From Puffinus mauretanicus (taxonomy: Eukaryota; Chordata; Aves; Procellariiformes; Procellariidae), in NCBI GenBank assembly GCA_023333565.1, contig JAJKFH010003493.1:2480001-2544000 (forward strand): 64,000 bases of DNA, in the 5' to 3' direction. Below the pieces are notes generated by a model that did not search any database, was not told the origin of the DNA, and saw only the letters and a list, made by a program, of their open reading frames with translations. Within the stretch, counting starts at the first letter, position 1, and the number at the start of each line of letters is the position of its first letter. The translations under genes were made by a program, and so were the position numbers. This document shows positions 13,761-28,020 of the stretch, piece after piece.

Positions 13761-16700
13761 CGGGGCAGATGGAGGGAAGGTGATGGTGGAGTGGTGCACA
13801 GCCACTCCAATAAACCTTATTTCCTTAGGGAATTGCGTTGGAAATGTCCTTCTCCTCTGTCCCCTGAAGCTTTGAAGTGACCTGTGAGCTTAGAAGCCCT
13901 CAATTTGGGCTACTCTATTAGTATTAGGCTTCTTGGTTTCCTTTGCAATGAACTCTAAGAAAGCTACCCTCTCCATTTCGAGAGCTTTCTCCTCTCTCCC
14001 ACACCTCTGTTCATTTGTATTGCATTGGAGAAAGAAGGAAAGAAAAAAACTGATATGGAAAATAACGATCGTGTAAAAAATTTTTTTTCCATAATTCATA
14101 ACTGTTCATTTTCTGACAGCCAAACTCTGTCACGTGTGCGTAAAGAGCTGATCGGGATGATGAGTGCTATCAAACCACAGCTACAGCTCAGTGCTGCAGC
14201 GTGGAATGAATGGGAACAGGGAGTCAATGATAATTTAGGATTGCAGTGTTCACTGTGCAGGCTAAACAGTATGGCTTAACAGAGAGGTCAAAATTCACAA
14301 GTCTACCTGGTTCTCCAAGGGAGGCAATGATTTGGGGAAAAAATGTAATCCAGTTATAATCTACTGGTATTTCCAAAAGTTTTCAATAGGGCTCTTTCCT
14401 GAAGGCTTATAAAGAATCAAAGCTGCCATGCGATGAAAGGGAAACTCCTGTCATGAATTAATAGCAGGTTAAAAGTTAGGAAGCAACGGGGAGTAAATGG
14501 TCAAGTTTTACAATGGAGGGAAGTCGCCAATGGAGTCCCGTAGGCACCAGTCCAAGCGTCTGGGTGGTTCAACATGTGGAAAAGGGGGGTAATATTGAAG
14601 TAATAAAGCCTGCTGACAGTGCTAGAGTCAACTGGGAAGAGTTGCAGAAGGATCTGACAGTACTGAGTGTGACTGAGTAATAAGATGACAGAGGAAATTC
14701 AGTGACAGTAAATGTTAAGATTTTTTACATGGAGAAGAATTGCAGTGATAGAGGACTAGCGAGCACTCAGGAAAAAAGTGCTAGTGTTTAACATACGATT
14801 TTATAAAGATAACAGCTGAATGCCCATTAGAAGTCAAAAACAAACTTTGGGAATTTTTAGGAAGGGGACAGAGAAAAATGCCGTATTCTCCATGTTTCAC
14901 TCTACATAGAACTGCATCCAAGTGATGCGATCTTTGTTCTGACCTGTGAGATTTTCATGTCTGTAATGTTAGAGCACATCTAACAGCACAATATTTTCTA
15001 TCCTTAGATGCATCTTTTTCTGGGATGATCTAGAACCCCTGTAATACTGAAGATAGACTCTGAATTTTATTCCTTTCCAATATTAATGTCTATCAATACT
15101 GTAACACTTTGATGGAAGGATCTAGCAGTTAATCTTACTGGGAATTAAGAAAGAAAAATATGAAGAACACATCTGAAAAATAAAAAGAGTAAAGCCCTAT
15201 CTGTATGAAATCTCATGCTGGGAAGAATTACAAATGTGAGTAGCTTTATGCCGAACAGAAGCCCTCCTTAATAAATAAGGATAGTTCAGCTGGGGAAAGT
15301 TATGTGTACTTTGCTGTAGCGTGCCTGTCTTCCATTATGTTTTATTCCAGGATGTGTTAATCTCAAAGGACTTTTTGAATGGGTGGATTCAGATGTATGT
15401 GCATACAACTGTTATACCTATCAAATCCTGTATTTATTCCTGAGCAATTTTACCCAGCAAAACTTGTGCCTGTAGGTATTAAGCACCAGTATCATGTCCA
15501 TAAATATGTAAAATTAACCACTTTGCCGTAGTTACTTTGCAGGTGCAATAACTATTACATATTTTGCATATATTTCAGTTGTTCTCTTAGTTACCAACTT
15601 GCACATTGTGTGGTACGCATCCTGCACTTAATGATTTCCACTTCTCCCTCTCCATCCATCTGAAGATTTCAGATCTTTAATAGGAGAAAAAGTATTCTAA
15701 TCATGCTTCTATGAAGTCATTGGTCTTTGGATCATTTCGCTGATGGTTTTATGTTTTATATGATGTCAGAAATTCTCAATTTCTAACAAAAAATATTTGC
15801 AAAATTCTTTGTCACCTGCAAAAGGCTCAAGATTATACTGATCAGACCACTCTTCAGAATTATGTAGTTGCATTCGAATAGCTTAAACGATTATTATTGC
15901 ATCCCTGATAGAAAAAAAGATAGGGTATGATAATGTGGTTTTAATGTTCATTTAATATATATAGAAATAATAAGTAATTTTACAGTTTACATATATACTC
16001 CAATGCAAATAGAAAAAGATTGAAGTTGAAGAAAAGGAGAATAAACTTTGATTGATAATCAGTGTGTTTTTTCATGGAAAAAGTAATGCAAAGATTGCCA
16101 CTGTATAAATAGATTGTGCATAATGAAAGAAAATGTTATTTCTGCATTACTTAATTTCTCATTTTTCTCCCTGACATTTTGAATCAAGTGTTAGTCTGTA
16201 AAACAGATTCAAAATATCAGAGGTAAAACAAAAAGCTAAACTTTGTCTTCAGGATCTAGTTTCATTAACTTGATTGGGCATTACTCAGAGCGGATCCATT
16301 TTTAGCATACTACATTTGCATACTGACCTTTTCTGTGCTGTGAATGAAAATTGGTCTGTGATGTGATGATTTATCCTGTAAAAAAACATTTAAGAATTAA
16401 TTTAAATATATTCTTAGGTGAACAATAATAACATCTAATCCATTACAATAACAAAAATGTCCATTACAATAATAAAAATAAATCTAGATAGCTTCTTGAT
16501 AGCTGAAAAAGATGGTGTTGCAAAGGTAAGTCTTATTTTCGGAAATGCTGACTGACATTCTCCTTCTGTCTTTGTAGCTGTCACTAAAGTGCAGAACTGT
16601 CGAAAGTTTAACCATCTTATATGCAGGATAGATCTAGACGTTAGGTCTGAAATGGGGGAATGCATACATTTGAGTGTGTGCACATACTGACATTAATTTG

Positions 16701-19700
16701 GAAAAATGTCAGCTAAGAACTTGAGATGGAGTAGCTACTCCAGGTGAGCTACGTAAATGGACACTTCTATTCCTCTTTCAGAGCGCTCTCTACATAGTTT
16801 AATTTAAACTGGAAGCAGACTTACTCCAGAGGAAATAATCTGGAATAGTTAATGTGTAGATTGCCCTTAGTAATGACTGAAAAATATGTACATAACTACT
16901 ACGTTGTCCTGCTGAGGTCCCACGTGGAGTAGCCGCTCGTTTTGCATTGTAGGAGAGAGAATGAGCAACAGGAGAGTCATAAGAAATATCAAAGGCTTAG
17001 GAAGCTTGAGTTCTAAGTAAAGGTTTAGCGAAGCACAGCTGCTTAGTTTTGCAAAAAGATGATTGGGAAGACCATGATAATAGTTTTCATGAAATGCCTA
17101 AAAAGTTAGCTGTGAAGAAGAGGGAAAGCTAGCATTGCTTGTGGATATAGCAGGACACTGGGAGTTGAATTTGCATTAAGAGAACTCTGTATTGGGAAAA
17201 ACACTCTTTAAAGGAAGAGATGAGCAATAGAAGAGGTTGCTTAGGGTAGCGTAAATGGATCTGGATTTACAAGGGACATACACCAACTAGCAAATCTCCT
17301 GTGGTCCCACCTGGTGAGGTGTACGCTTTGTCTCATGCAAGACATGCTATAGTAGTCCCGATAGGTAACCTGTAGGATACCAGAATTTATATAACACCCT
17401 ATAAGTTGAAAACCCTTTCAAACTTTTCTGTCCTTCGCTACTTCACCCTGCATTTACTGCAAATCCTGCTTATGAATTAGAGCAGTACCCACCCTGCTAG
17501 CGTGTCCATACGGACTAAGTATGGATTGGAAATCCAACTCCGCTGGATTGGAGCTGATGCCTGCGTTGAAAGAATGAACTTCAGACGTGTTGAAATGCTA
17601 AAAGCCCGTTGAAAGCTGCAATTAAGTTCTTAACGCAAGGCTTAAGGATGTTTCATTGCTATACACGAATTGGGAAAATACATGCAGATTGTACTATTTC
17701 AGAGAGGTTATTCGGTGTTTAATTTTCTGCTGTGTTTCTTGGAAAGAGGAAGCAAGCTTTCCGTCCTTCACACTCGAATGTTCATTCTGAATGCCGTTTG
17801 CTGTACAGCCTACCGTGGCATCTTATTTAATTAGCACTTGCTGCTTTTCTTCTTCTGAAGAGAATTGTGATAGCGGCAGTCTTCATGTCTTTACTACCAG
17901 CGAGATGGGAAAGGCTCCTGTAACTTTTATAACTGATCAGCTGAGACAGTCTGGTTGCCCATGGTTCCTAATGAGCAGCGCATGACACAGTGCAGAGTAT
18001 TGGCAAGATTAATGAACCCAGATTTCCTTACCAGCAGACTGACTTGTAACAGCAATATAGAGAAGGAGTGAGGGCGTTAGCGCATAGTCAGTAATGTAGC
18101 ATTATACTGAAATGAAAATCCTTTGCAATCAGCTACAGAAATATGCAAAAAGGTTTATATTTGCAAATCATGCAAGTGGTTGTGGACTGACCGTTGCTAA
18201 AAGACTGAAGCCCTAAAGGGGGAATCCTCTATTGACCTTATTTTGGGAGAGTATTCCTGTTTGGGAAAACAGAGAAGAATATGCTCCCCTCCAAAAATGT
18301 TCCCAGTTCTCTTGGCAACATCCAAGGATATCATTTCTTAGTTGAAGTCCCTGACAGTACTTTTGTGACATCTTTAGCAGCCCCCCTCATTTTTTAACAA
18401 GAAATTACTATCACATAAAACCCCTGAATTAAATAATAGTAATTCTGGTATCTTCTGATCAATGAATTCATGCTAAGTTTTCCTCCTTATTGGTGAAATT
18501 GTTTTCTACATGCTATTGTTTGGAAAGCTAATGACACTTGCTATGGTTTCTGACTAAGCATTTGTAAATACCAGATTTTCATTTGCCGTTTCTGATTCGG
18601 TGATACAAACAGCTCTAAGAAAGTGTAGTCTTTTGGGTGATCTTTAAACGGTGAGGACACAGAGAGACTCATTTGAGTTGAATCATATATTATAACCATT
18701 CAAGTCATACTTTGGCAACTAAAGTGCTTAAAAACACCCACTGATTTCTTTATATTTCCTCACTCTTAAGGAAGACCAGAAAGATAAAAGTTTAGGAGTC
18801 TCTATGAAGGGGAATGAAAGAAGCCTAACAAACAGAATATGGGCTTTATCCTACGTTCCTTTAGGGAGCTGAGCACCTGCACACTGGAGGGACCAGTCAC
18901 TTTATTTGGAGATCAAAATGCTAAGCACAGTACAGGAGTCCTTTGTAGGTACATGCATGAAGGCGTTGCTTTGTGACACCTATTTCTCAGTCTCTGAAGG
19001 TTAGTTCAGTTCTTGGGGTTCCTTTTGGCACTTACACATGGACCTGCTCCAGCTGCCCATAGTGAGAGATGCCTTGGAGAGGAGTGGAAGCTAAATCCCA
19101 CGCCTAAGCTAGTGAATTTGGGCTGACAGCGTACACTTCTGGAGCCAGGCAAGTCAGATCCGTCCCTGTTTCCCAAGAGCCAGAGGAAATGCCTTATGCA
19201 CAACAGATCAGGTTTGCAGCACTGAGGCTTTCCTATTCCCATCTCTCATCTTCTCTGATTTGATCTCCGGCTCTGCGCCTCCTTGCTAGGTAGCTAGCAT
19301 CGGCCACGGTGGGGATCTCCCAGTATCCCTGTTGAAGCTGTTCTTCTTTTTATGTAAAATATTTAAATATTCCTTGAAACCACAGGAAGAAAAATGTCAG
19401 TCTCTTCTGGGAGAAATCTGTGCAGCGTGGAACTGAAATCAGCCTGGAGTTGTTTTACATGGATTTAAAAAACAGAACAAAACAAAACGAAATACCCATC
19501 AGCTGTGAAAGAATACTGAGAGAAACCAATATTCCCCAGCATCAAGTGAGGGTTTATTTGGTGAATACGTAAAAACATAAATTTCTTCATTAGGTGGATT
19601 ACATGATAATACAAATTTAGTAAGACAGAAGAATATTTCCGAAATCAGCTATCCAGTTCCAGAGCAGCTGAGACTTATAACGGATGCGTACTCATAGCCT

Positions 19701-21669
19701 GGTAAAATTTCAGCTGAAGCCCTTGGTCTCAGTCAGTGCATCTGAGTTGTGAGACGGTGTACTAGCGAGGGCCGAGGAATTGCAAATGAGCACTGCGCTC
19801 CATCTTTTCCTGGGTGGTGTAGGCAGCTTTCTGCTCCAGGCTGCTGCCTACCTCGCCTGCTGCCTTGAGCTATCTCCGCTTTTCTCTGAAAGAATATAAG
19901 CAGTGGGTAGCAGTTCTCTTGAGTTAAATGGGAGCAGGATCAGGCTATGATTCAGGATCAGACTGCTTGTCGGTTTTTTGCTTTTGTAAAGTCCAAGTAT
20001 TTCAGTTGGGAATCTCATCTTTATCCAACCCATCTGGAACAGGGAACCGATGATCATTGTAAAGGGGAGCTTCACTTCTGATAATTCTTGTGTACAGCTA
20101 CCAAACGTTCTATTTGGGTCCCAAATAAATTCTGAGTTTTAGATCAAAAACCTGGAGAAGTGTGATTGCTGCTGCTAAGAATTATGGAAGGGCATTCGCC
20201 CATATATTCATCTTGGTTTTTTTAATCAGTGCAAGTTCTTTCCATCGCATTTAATTAATTTACAAATCTGTTGGGAATTCAATGTTTTCTAATAAACAAA
20301 AACAATTTTACCTGCATGCTTATTTATGTTATTTTATGTTATTTAGCTTGTAAATGTGATTTTTGACACTGCACGTACATTGATCTACTTCCAGACTATT
20401 GGCTATTTCAGTAATGCACAAATCCCAACAAATAGAGCTTTTTCTTTAGCAACTTAAAATCTTATTCCTATTAAAAAACGCACTATGTATAAAATATCCC
20501 TCTTCATGAAGGAACATTAAAAAAGAATGTATGGTACTGTTAAATATTCTAGTGGGCTGCTAAACCAAACAAGAAAAATGCTGGCAACGGCTAACATCCC
20601 AAATCCCGGATTCTTCCTAGGAGTGCCTGGATTCTCCAGTGTTACACTGCTTTGTGCAGCTATTTGCATTTGTAGCATTTAACGGTGCTTTGCTCAGCTG
20701 TAAATGTGCTATGAACGCAGGAGGTGCTATTCAGTGGAGATTCAGTCACTGTCTCTGAGAAAATGGAACAGTTTTTCATTAAAAAAATCTTGTAGTGAGT
20801 AAGAGGCAATATATTTAGTGAAGTTTCTGGGTTTATATCCACTGTAGATGGCTTGGTGTGGAGCCAGTCAGATTTCTTTCTGCAAGCTGGTCTCTGGATT
20901 TTATTAAGTCTTCTCCTTAATGAACAAGCCCCTTTTTCTCCTTCTTGTCTGTCTCCAGTTGAGAGATGTAGGACTCCCCCTTTTTCTTTTTGAGGATATT
21001 GACTCTCGTAGAGGAGTTCTTTTTCCTCTCCAGTATCTCACTTCATATTTGAAGCGAACTTCAGAAGCCTACCCAGCACCCGAAGGCAGCACATCTGTCT
21101 GCTGCAAAACTAAGCCTTAGTTACTTCACCCATCAGCATCAGTAGTCTACACTCTGAGTGGGGGTATTTGGATTTGTATATCACTGAGAATAATACGCTA
21201 CATACTCTTTTTAAGGATAATTTGTGCAGTATCTAAAGACAGTAATAATTACAAGGAAAACTCTGTATGAAACTAACTGAAAAAAGATTTAAGGGTTATT
21301 TTAGAAAAGTGCCAGTGGAAAAAACAATTTGAAAGGAAGAGACTTCTGTTTTCACCTAGTCCCTATTGTCACAAAAATAACACTTTCAATATAAGAACGC
21401 AATAATTTTATGTAGCATTTTTCTGAAGAAATATGGGCAGTTCAGTTTCATTACCCACTCTGCCGCTCATTTAATTTGAAGACGTTAACTTCTTCTTTGG
21501 GACTAGGCAAGCAGTGAAGTGACTTCGGATGATTTTGCCAGCAGACATATGTTGTGTAGAGGCATATAAAAATAATCATCCCCTCCTAGCCAGTGAAATT
21601 ATCCTGGCAAAGCCCCTAATACATATGAAGCTATGCCAATGAAAAAGTGCCGTTGCCTCTGTCGGTTTA
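13761..21669. other. Non-coding AT-rich DNA, no gene recognised
   Basis: Nearly 8 kb with no exon or RNA gene I can support and no open frame above about 84 codons. A 13-bp direct repeat lies at 16439-16472. Confidence 0.65.
16439..16472. repeat. Short direct repeat
   Basis: tccattacaataa occurs at 16439-16451 and again at 16460-16472, 21 bp apart. Confidence 0.7.
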
Positions 21670-21880
21670 GCTGAAACCATTTGGGGAGATGACGCCGCGT
21701 TGGTGGGAGAGGGTTTCCTTCTGCTGTCGGCGTGAGGAGGAGGAGGAGGTCGGGAAGAGGCTGACGCTGCAGGCCTGGCACGGGCACCACCACGGCCACG
21801 CCAGACACTCGATCCATCCGCCTCGGATGTTCCCCTGCACCTATCCCGCCCAGTCCTCCTGACCGCGCCAGCAGGTCAGC
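21670..21880. other. GC/CpG-rich patch (orphan island)
   Basis: About 200 bp with frequent CpG and a short GGA run (21736-21750). The minus-strand frame through it (21599-22006) shows no domain. Just downstream, agaacaac and gttgttct (about 21896-21922) form an imperfectly spaced inverted repeat. Confidence 0.35.
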
Positions 21881-24800
21881 ACACACGGTGTGCTCAGAAC
21901 AACAGGCTTGGTCGGTTGTTCTGATTTGGGACAACAGGCTGCAATGGTCAAGGGCATGGCCACCTGACAGGTACCCCCAAGCAGCCCCAGTTAATGTTAT
22001 TTGCATCTCCTGTTATCCCATTTCTTCACTCTCCTTTTTGCTGCCTTTGTACCTTTTTTTCTACACCCCATCCTCCTCCCAGATAAACAACCCGCCCTTA
22101 ATTGCTTTTTCCGCCCTTGATCCCATTTTTTCCACATCCACCCCAACTTGTTATTTCATACACCATTGCCTAGGTAATCCTGGCCTTAGGTGACATGGTA
22201 GGTCCTGCTGGCCCTCCAGGGAGTACCTCCAGGTACTCCCCAGCAGGTCCTCTGCCCTCCCCTTCCCTGGTCTCTGGCATTCGGCCGTTTCTCACTAAGC
22301 TCCCCTTCACCCATCTGTGAAAGCTTTTGTCAGCGGCGTTGGCAGCGTCGCTCTGCCCGCCTGGCATCTCCCCCAGGGATAGGGATTTCCACCCAGACTC
22401 CACAGGTGGGTTGGGATCAACAGATCCTACAGGAAGTTTTCAGCGTTGGAAAGAAAGCAGACCTTGGGCGTAGCCATGGGAGTGGGAGAGCGGTGGCTGG
22501 AGCATCACCGGCATGGCAAGATGTCAAGGGGGAGCTGGGCTCCGGCGCTCAGCAGGGAGACCGTTTTGTCCCTAAAGGTAATGTCCCTAAATGATATATT
22601 CCCGTGGGCAGATATTTTGGGCCTGACTTTGAAAAAGCCATCTCGTTGCCAGCGTTATTGCTTCCAAAGGGTAAATGTCCAATAACGGACCAAGCTCTTT
22701 GAAGCTGGTGAAGGAAGTAAATAAGAGGGTGAAGCGAAGGAGTAAACTCAGATAGGCAGAGGAAAAGGCTTGCCTTTGTAAAATACGAAGGCCTGGCCCC
22801 TCGCCCAGACAGACTGCATAAAGTAAGGTAAAAGTTGTATAAAGGTTGCCCGAACGACGGTCCCAGTAGACTTTATTGAGCCTGCCCAATGAAAATGAGC
22901 GCACATGAAGAAGTAAGTATAGAATTTGGCATGAGCAGCTCTTCTTTGTGTCCTAATCTGTGCTAGGGAACATGGTACAAAATAGCTGACCCTTATCTTT
23001 TCTTTTGCTATCTTAATGCCGGCAGAATGACTAATACAGACAGATATTCTAATGCTGACAATGACATCTTAAATCTGTCCGGGAGGATCGAACAGAATAT
23101 TTATTTCTACAGCTGCACAGGGTTTTCATGAATTGTAGCCCATAACTGTACAAAAAAGTGTAAGGATGAATAAAACCAAAATGAAGAAATAAATGTAAAA
23201 TGTAGTAAAAGAATATATGATTTAGAAAAGAGAACTGGAAGAGAGACACATATTTTGGCTAGTGCTGTTGACCACAATAGCTCAGAAACAAAGCCCAGCG
23301 AGGTTGTGAATTCCAGGAAATTGATGGATTGTAGTGGTGTCAGTCTGTTCAGGGGAGAAGAGATGTCGGTGTTCCTAAAGCATTTCCATTGATCCAGTAC
23401 TGTCAACTTCAAGCACTCAGGAACTGTGAGTCAGGTCATTACTTGGCAACTCTGCTTTTTCATTCTGAACTTTTAAGACTCTTTTTTTGTTCATTTTATT
23501 GTCTGTGTGTGAGCAAGGACAGCACTTTATAGTCCACTGTACCCTGGACTATAAAGCTGTAGTTTTTGTGCCTGTTCAGAAAATCCTAATAGTATACCAG
23601 TCTCACTTTTGAGAGATCTACAAAGATTTTTTAAAAAAACAAGCAGCTGATTTTAAAAGATACCTCATCCTGTTTCACAAATCTTGTTTTCTATAATTTG
23701 GTTAGGATACCTCATAGAAAATTCTAATTTTAAGTCATTATAAATAACTTCTTATGTAAGATTCTTCAACAACTTCACAGATACTAAAAAATAAGCCCTC
23801 TTTAGAAGCTAGTACATTTTGTGCTTTCCTTATAATCAGACTGCTTTATCATTCAGACCAAAGCGTCTTAGTTAGTGGATGGCACAACATGAAAATAAAT
23901 CTGGGAATCCTGTTCTGATAAAGTTTTCCCATAAAAAGCACAGTTGCTTGCAAATACCTTCCATGGATGACATGAGGTGTTCTCTCATTCTGTCAGTATC
24001 TTTGGGGGTTTTCTAATTAATCTATTTATCTGCTTTTCATAGTAAAGATGCTCAGTTTTGATTCCCACAAAAGAACAACTCGGGAACCTCCATGCTGTAT
24101 TTTCTTTCCACAGAAATTTCACTATGAGCTTTTGCAATCTCCACATATTTTATCTTGGCACAAAACATTACCTCTGCTTATGGTTTGCATCATTAAATAT
24201 CAGATTGGCTGCTCACTGTGTTTATAGGATACAACAAGAAATAGCCTGTTAAATCTGGCTGGTTGGTAAAACTGGTGTTTGTTGAATCATTGTGCTACTG
24301 TGTTCCCACATCATACAGAGAACAAAATCCCATAAAACTAATAAGCTGTAAAACAGAATTAACATCAATGGTAAAGAATATGCCCAAATGTAATAAATAC
24401 ATTGAGAGTAACTTTTCTGAAGTTTAAATAAGTGATCCCCAAAACACTGAGTGTAGACCAGAAATGCAATCTGTAAAACTGTTTTGAAGTAAAAAACGCA
24501 CGCCAAGCATACATAATATTAATAATAGCAATTCTGATGGCTTATCTGTAGATCTTACTGGCATATTGTTGGAACTGAGATGAGTATTATCATCTCCACC
24601 TTATGGATGAGGAAGCTGGGTTACCGTAAGAATAAATTTTCAACACGGAACATGAGGTAGTGCTGACTCCAATTCCCATTGCAACTCCCAGCTTTAATTA
24701 TTTTTCTGTGAGCTTCGTTTGTTTCTCTTCATTATACAGAACTTGTTCTTTCAGCACAAGGTAATTTGGATAACATTGAATGTAGATTAGATCCACATAT

Positions 24801-27800
24801 TAATACTTATGAAACTTATTAATTCTAAAATTGCTCTGATAGATTAGCTCCTTCCCATCACTGGATGGGAAGATGGCTACATCCTTAATTTAGATCTGTG
24901 TGTTGCTTTTGACACTTTTAATATTTTACTGCTCAAGACACTATGGAAAGCAACAGGAAAAGGAAGTCTTGGATGCTTTTTTAACGTGTTTCCAGATAAG
25001 CCTGGTGGGAAGTACATGGAATATCACTTGTGGGATTGTGTATTTCCACTGTCCTTTTCAATATCCACATGATCCTGCTGAGATAAATCATGGCAAGCCT
25101 CAGTATCAGCAGTGCAGAGATGACATCCCGTTCTGCTTCTCCTGATGCGAGTGGCATAAAAGCTGTCTCTGAGTGTCTGGCTAAAATCAAACTGTGTATT
25201 AGTTAAATAGAGATGACGCTAAATGGAGGAATGAAATCCACTGAAAAAGCAGGAATTTCCATCTTGTCTTGTGTTGGGGAGTCATTTTGCTTGTGGCTTC
25301 TCCCTTGGCTCTCTTTGGCTTCTTTATTGTCTGCATTTTCAGGGCATTTTCCTGAGATAGGCAGAGAGAACTCATCTGGTAACTTGACTTGGATGATCCT
25401 CACATTTGTGTCTTCCATCCCTTACTAGTGCAGTGCTTTTACATAGAGCTTTAGAACAGAAAACTCACAAATTCTTTGAATCTGTCCGATATGCTGCACC
25501 GCTGGGGGCACACCCCGTTTTATCGCTGTCTTGCCCCTGGGGCTCCATACCGGGTCAGATTCAGTATCTTCCTGCTAACCTTTGAAGTCGGCTGTGCTGG
25601 GTGTCTTAAAACAAAGTTTTCTTTGAACAGTGATTGCCCCTCCTCGCAGCTACGTTCCTCAGGGATCTGTTCTTCAGATGGCAGACACGCAGGAGCAGAA
25701 GACAAAGATTGAGTCATTACGGCCATGGCTTTGGCGTTCGGTAGTGGAGCCCCCGGATCTGATCTCCTCGGGAATGAAATGCAGCATCCAGTTTTCCTGT
25801 TACTCATTCACACAAACAAAATTAGAAACTAGAACAGAAAGAGAGATTAATTGGAAAATTGGCAAATTGGAGGAGGGGAGAATTATGTTGTAAAAGAAAA
25901 GCCTGGCCCATCCCGCTAACTCAGGAGAGCAAAGAAACTCTGATTGATACCCTGGTGTTCCCTTGGTCACGTAGCCATCACGAAGCACTGAGGCAGTATA
26001 GTATTGAGAGTTTAATGAGCTTAATAAAGGGAGTGGATAGGGTTCCGCCATGTAATTTTTGGTGTGCTCTCTGGGGAAAGTCTGTCTGCTCATACTGGGG
26101 TTTTGCTCAGGACACTGGGAGGATGCTGCTGCTGTACTTGCCTCCCTCTGCCCTCTCGGGAACCCCAACATTATTGCTGTGATAAGCACATGCCTTAGGT
26201 CCCACTGCTTTACCTCTCTTAGGAGTTGAATGCGGGCAATGGTGGAACTGGAAAGATCTGAGGGTACCAAGTCAACAACTGGCAAACCAGGGAAAGTGAA
26301 AGAACTGCACATGTCCAACTCAAACCTCCAGTGAAGCAAGCAATGCAGAACAGGGCTTTACAATTGAATTTCCCCCGCTCGTTCTTTCCGTGCCGTTCTC
26401 CTGGGGGCTTGGGCTGCTTGTGTGTTGTCTCCAGCGTGGATCTCCATCTCTGTGGTCCTACGCGCAGGCCACCTCAAAGCTCTTCCAGTAGTTTGGTTTT
26501 CTCTATCAGTCTAAGCTTCTAGACTGCCTGCTCAGAGCCCCATCATATTAAGATGGGACATATAATATTAAAGCATATTCTGAATACAGCTGTTAGGAAT
26601 ATCTTTCTGAGTCTTAATTCAGTTCCATTGCTGCATCTTCGCCCCCTTCCCCTTTTCTAAGCAAACATAAGCTTCGTGATTGCATCTTTCCTCTCTATAC
26701 AACACATGTATCCATTTATTGAGCTTTTGATGGCTTCTCTTTGGCAGGCTGCGCTGTCCCTGAAGGCCGTCCGTAGGCTCCTTGTTAAAAATTTAAGTCA
26801 CCACTTTGTCCCCTCTTCTCCTTTGCATCATTCTGCAGTCCCTCATCTTCTTCCTCCACACCTGTAAGCCTTGTCTCGCGGTCCAAGTGCTAGCAAAGCG
26901 AATGCAGAGATGGGGTCCTCTGCTGAAGTATGGTGCAAAGATGAACAAAGATGGGGGGTGGCAAGGTGAGCTCCCCAGGCACGCTGCCCGTGGAGGTGTG
27001 GAGTTACTGCGATTGGCCAGGAAGGCGTCAGGATGAATGCAGCGGTGGAAATCTGGCAGCAACAAAATGCCACACCAGAATCTTCTAGCCGTGCACCGTG
27101 TCTTGGTAGCCCGTAGCTGAAGGTACAATGCATAGCTGACACAGCAAGCCGAAAAGGTTCATTACAGCTTCCTCACTGGACAGAAAGACTGTCTTTTGGA
27201 AAGGTTATGTAGGTTTTATTAAGGTGTGCTCCATAAATTTTATACACTTACTTTTTCTGGTAGGAGCAGGGAAGAAAGTATTTAACATCTAGGCTAATCT
27301 TGGATTTTAGTATTGTTAATGAATTCTCAGAACAAAGTCTACGTGGGAAGTTCAGCTTGCTAAATCTGTCGGCTTTCGTATGTGTGGTCTTTATTTGTTT
27401 ATTTGACCCATAGTTACGTTTAGGTAACTTAGCAAAGACGTGGACTTGGGTTCTTGCTGGAAATTTATTCTCATGTCTCATCAGTACTAGATTCCTGACT
27501 TTATTTACTACTAAAGGGAAGACTGATCTTACCAATTCAGATTGCTATTCTCTAGAACATATAGCAAGCACTTTTTAGTGCCTTTCTTCAGTGTATAAGG
27601 GTCTAAATACAAAAAAAGTTACAATGAATTGTGTTGTCTTTAGTTTTTTTTTCCCCCCAGTTCAAGATCTATAATCTTTAGAGGTGTTCCAGAAACCTTC
27701 AGAAATTATTTTAACAATTAAAAGGTAATTTCAATGCATAGAGTCACAAATACCCTTGTTTATTACAAAAGGCATAAACCCGAACTGTGTTCCTCCATGG

Positions 27801-27819
27801 TGCCATTTTATGAGCCAGA
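21881..27819. other. Non-coding DNA, no gene recognised
   Basis: Mixed composition. It includes a perfect 12-bp hairpin at 23525-23556 and a moderately GC-rich stretch at about 25500-27130. The part around 25700-26330 may be a worn LTR-like remnant, but I see no intact LTR ends or retroviral protein motifs. Confidence 0.5.
23525..23556. repeat. Perfect 12-bp hairpin
   Basis: ctttatagtcca (23525-23536), 8-base loop, tggactataaag (23545-23556). The arms are exact reverse complements. With a two-base bulge the pairing extends into agc/gct. Confidence 0.8.
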
Positions 27820-28020
27820 GTGAACCTCACCTCCCTCCCTTCCCTCCGTGCAGCTGTGGGCTCCTGCCACTTACTTTGTGCCCGCTGCGGTGCTCGCCAG
27901 CCACCTCGCAGGGCTGATTCAACTCGCTAACCCAGCGCAAAACTAACCAGCAAAAAAGTGGGTATTTTCTGCAGGGTCAGCGAGGCGAGTCGGGTCACGC
28001 AAGGGGAAGAAGGGGGCTGT
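27820..28020. other. Small GC/CpG-rich patch
   Basis: About 200 bp with raised CpG between AT-rich flanks. No promoter motif is recognised and no open frame of note is present. Confidence 0.3.

Noticed and set aside
25800..26339. 179-codon minus-strand frame
   Set aside because: Translation matches no family I know; considered only as a possible LTR remnant.
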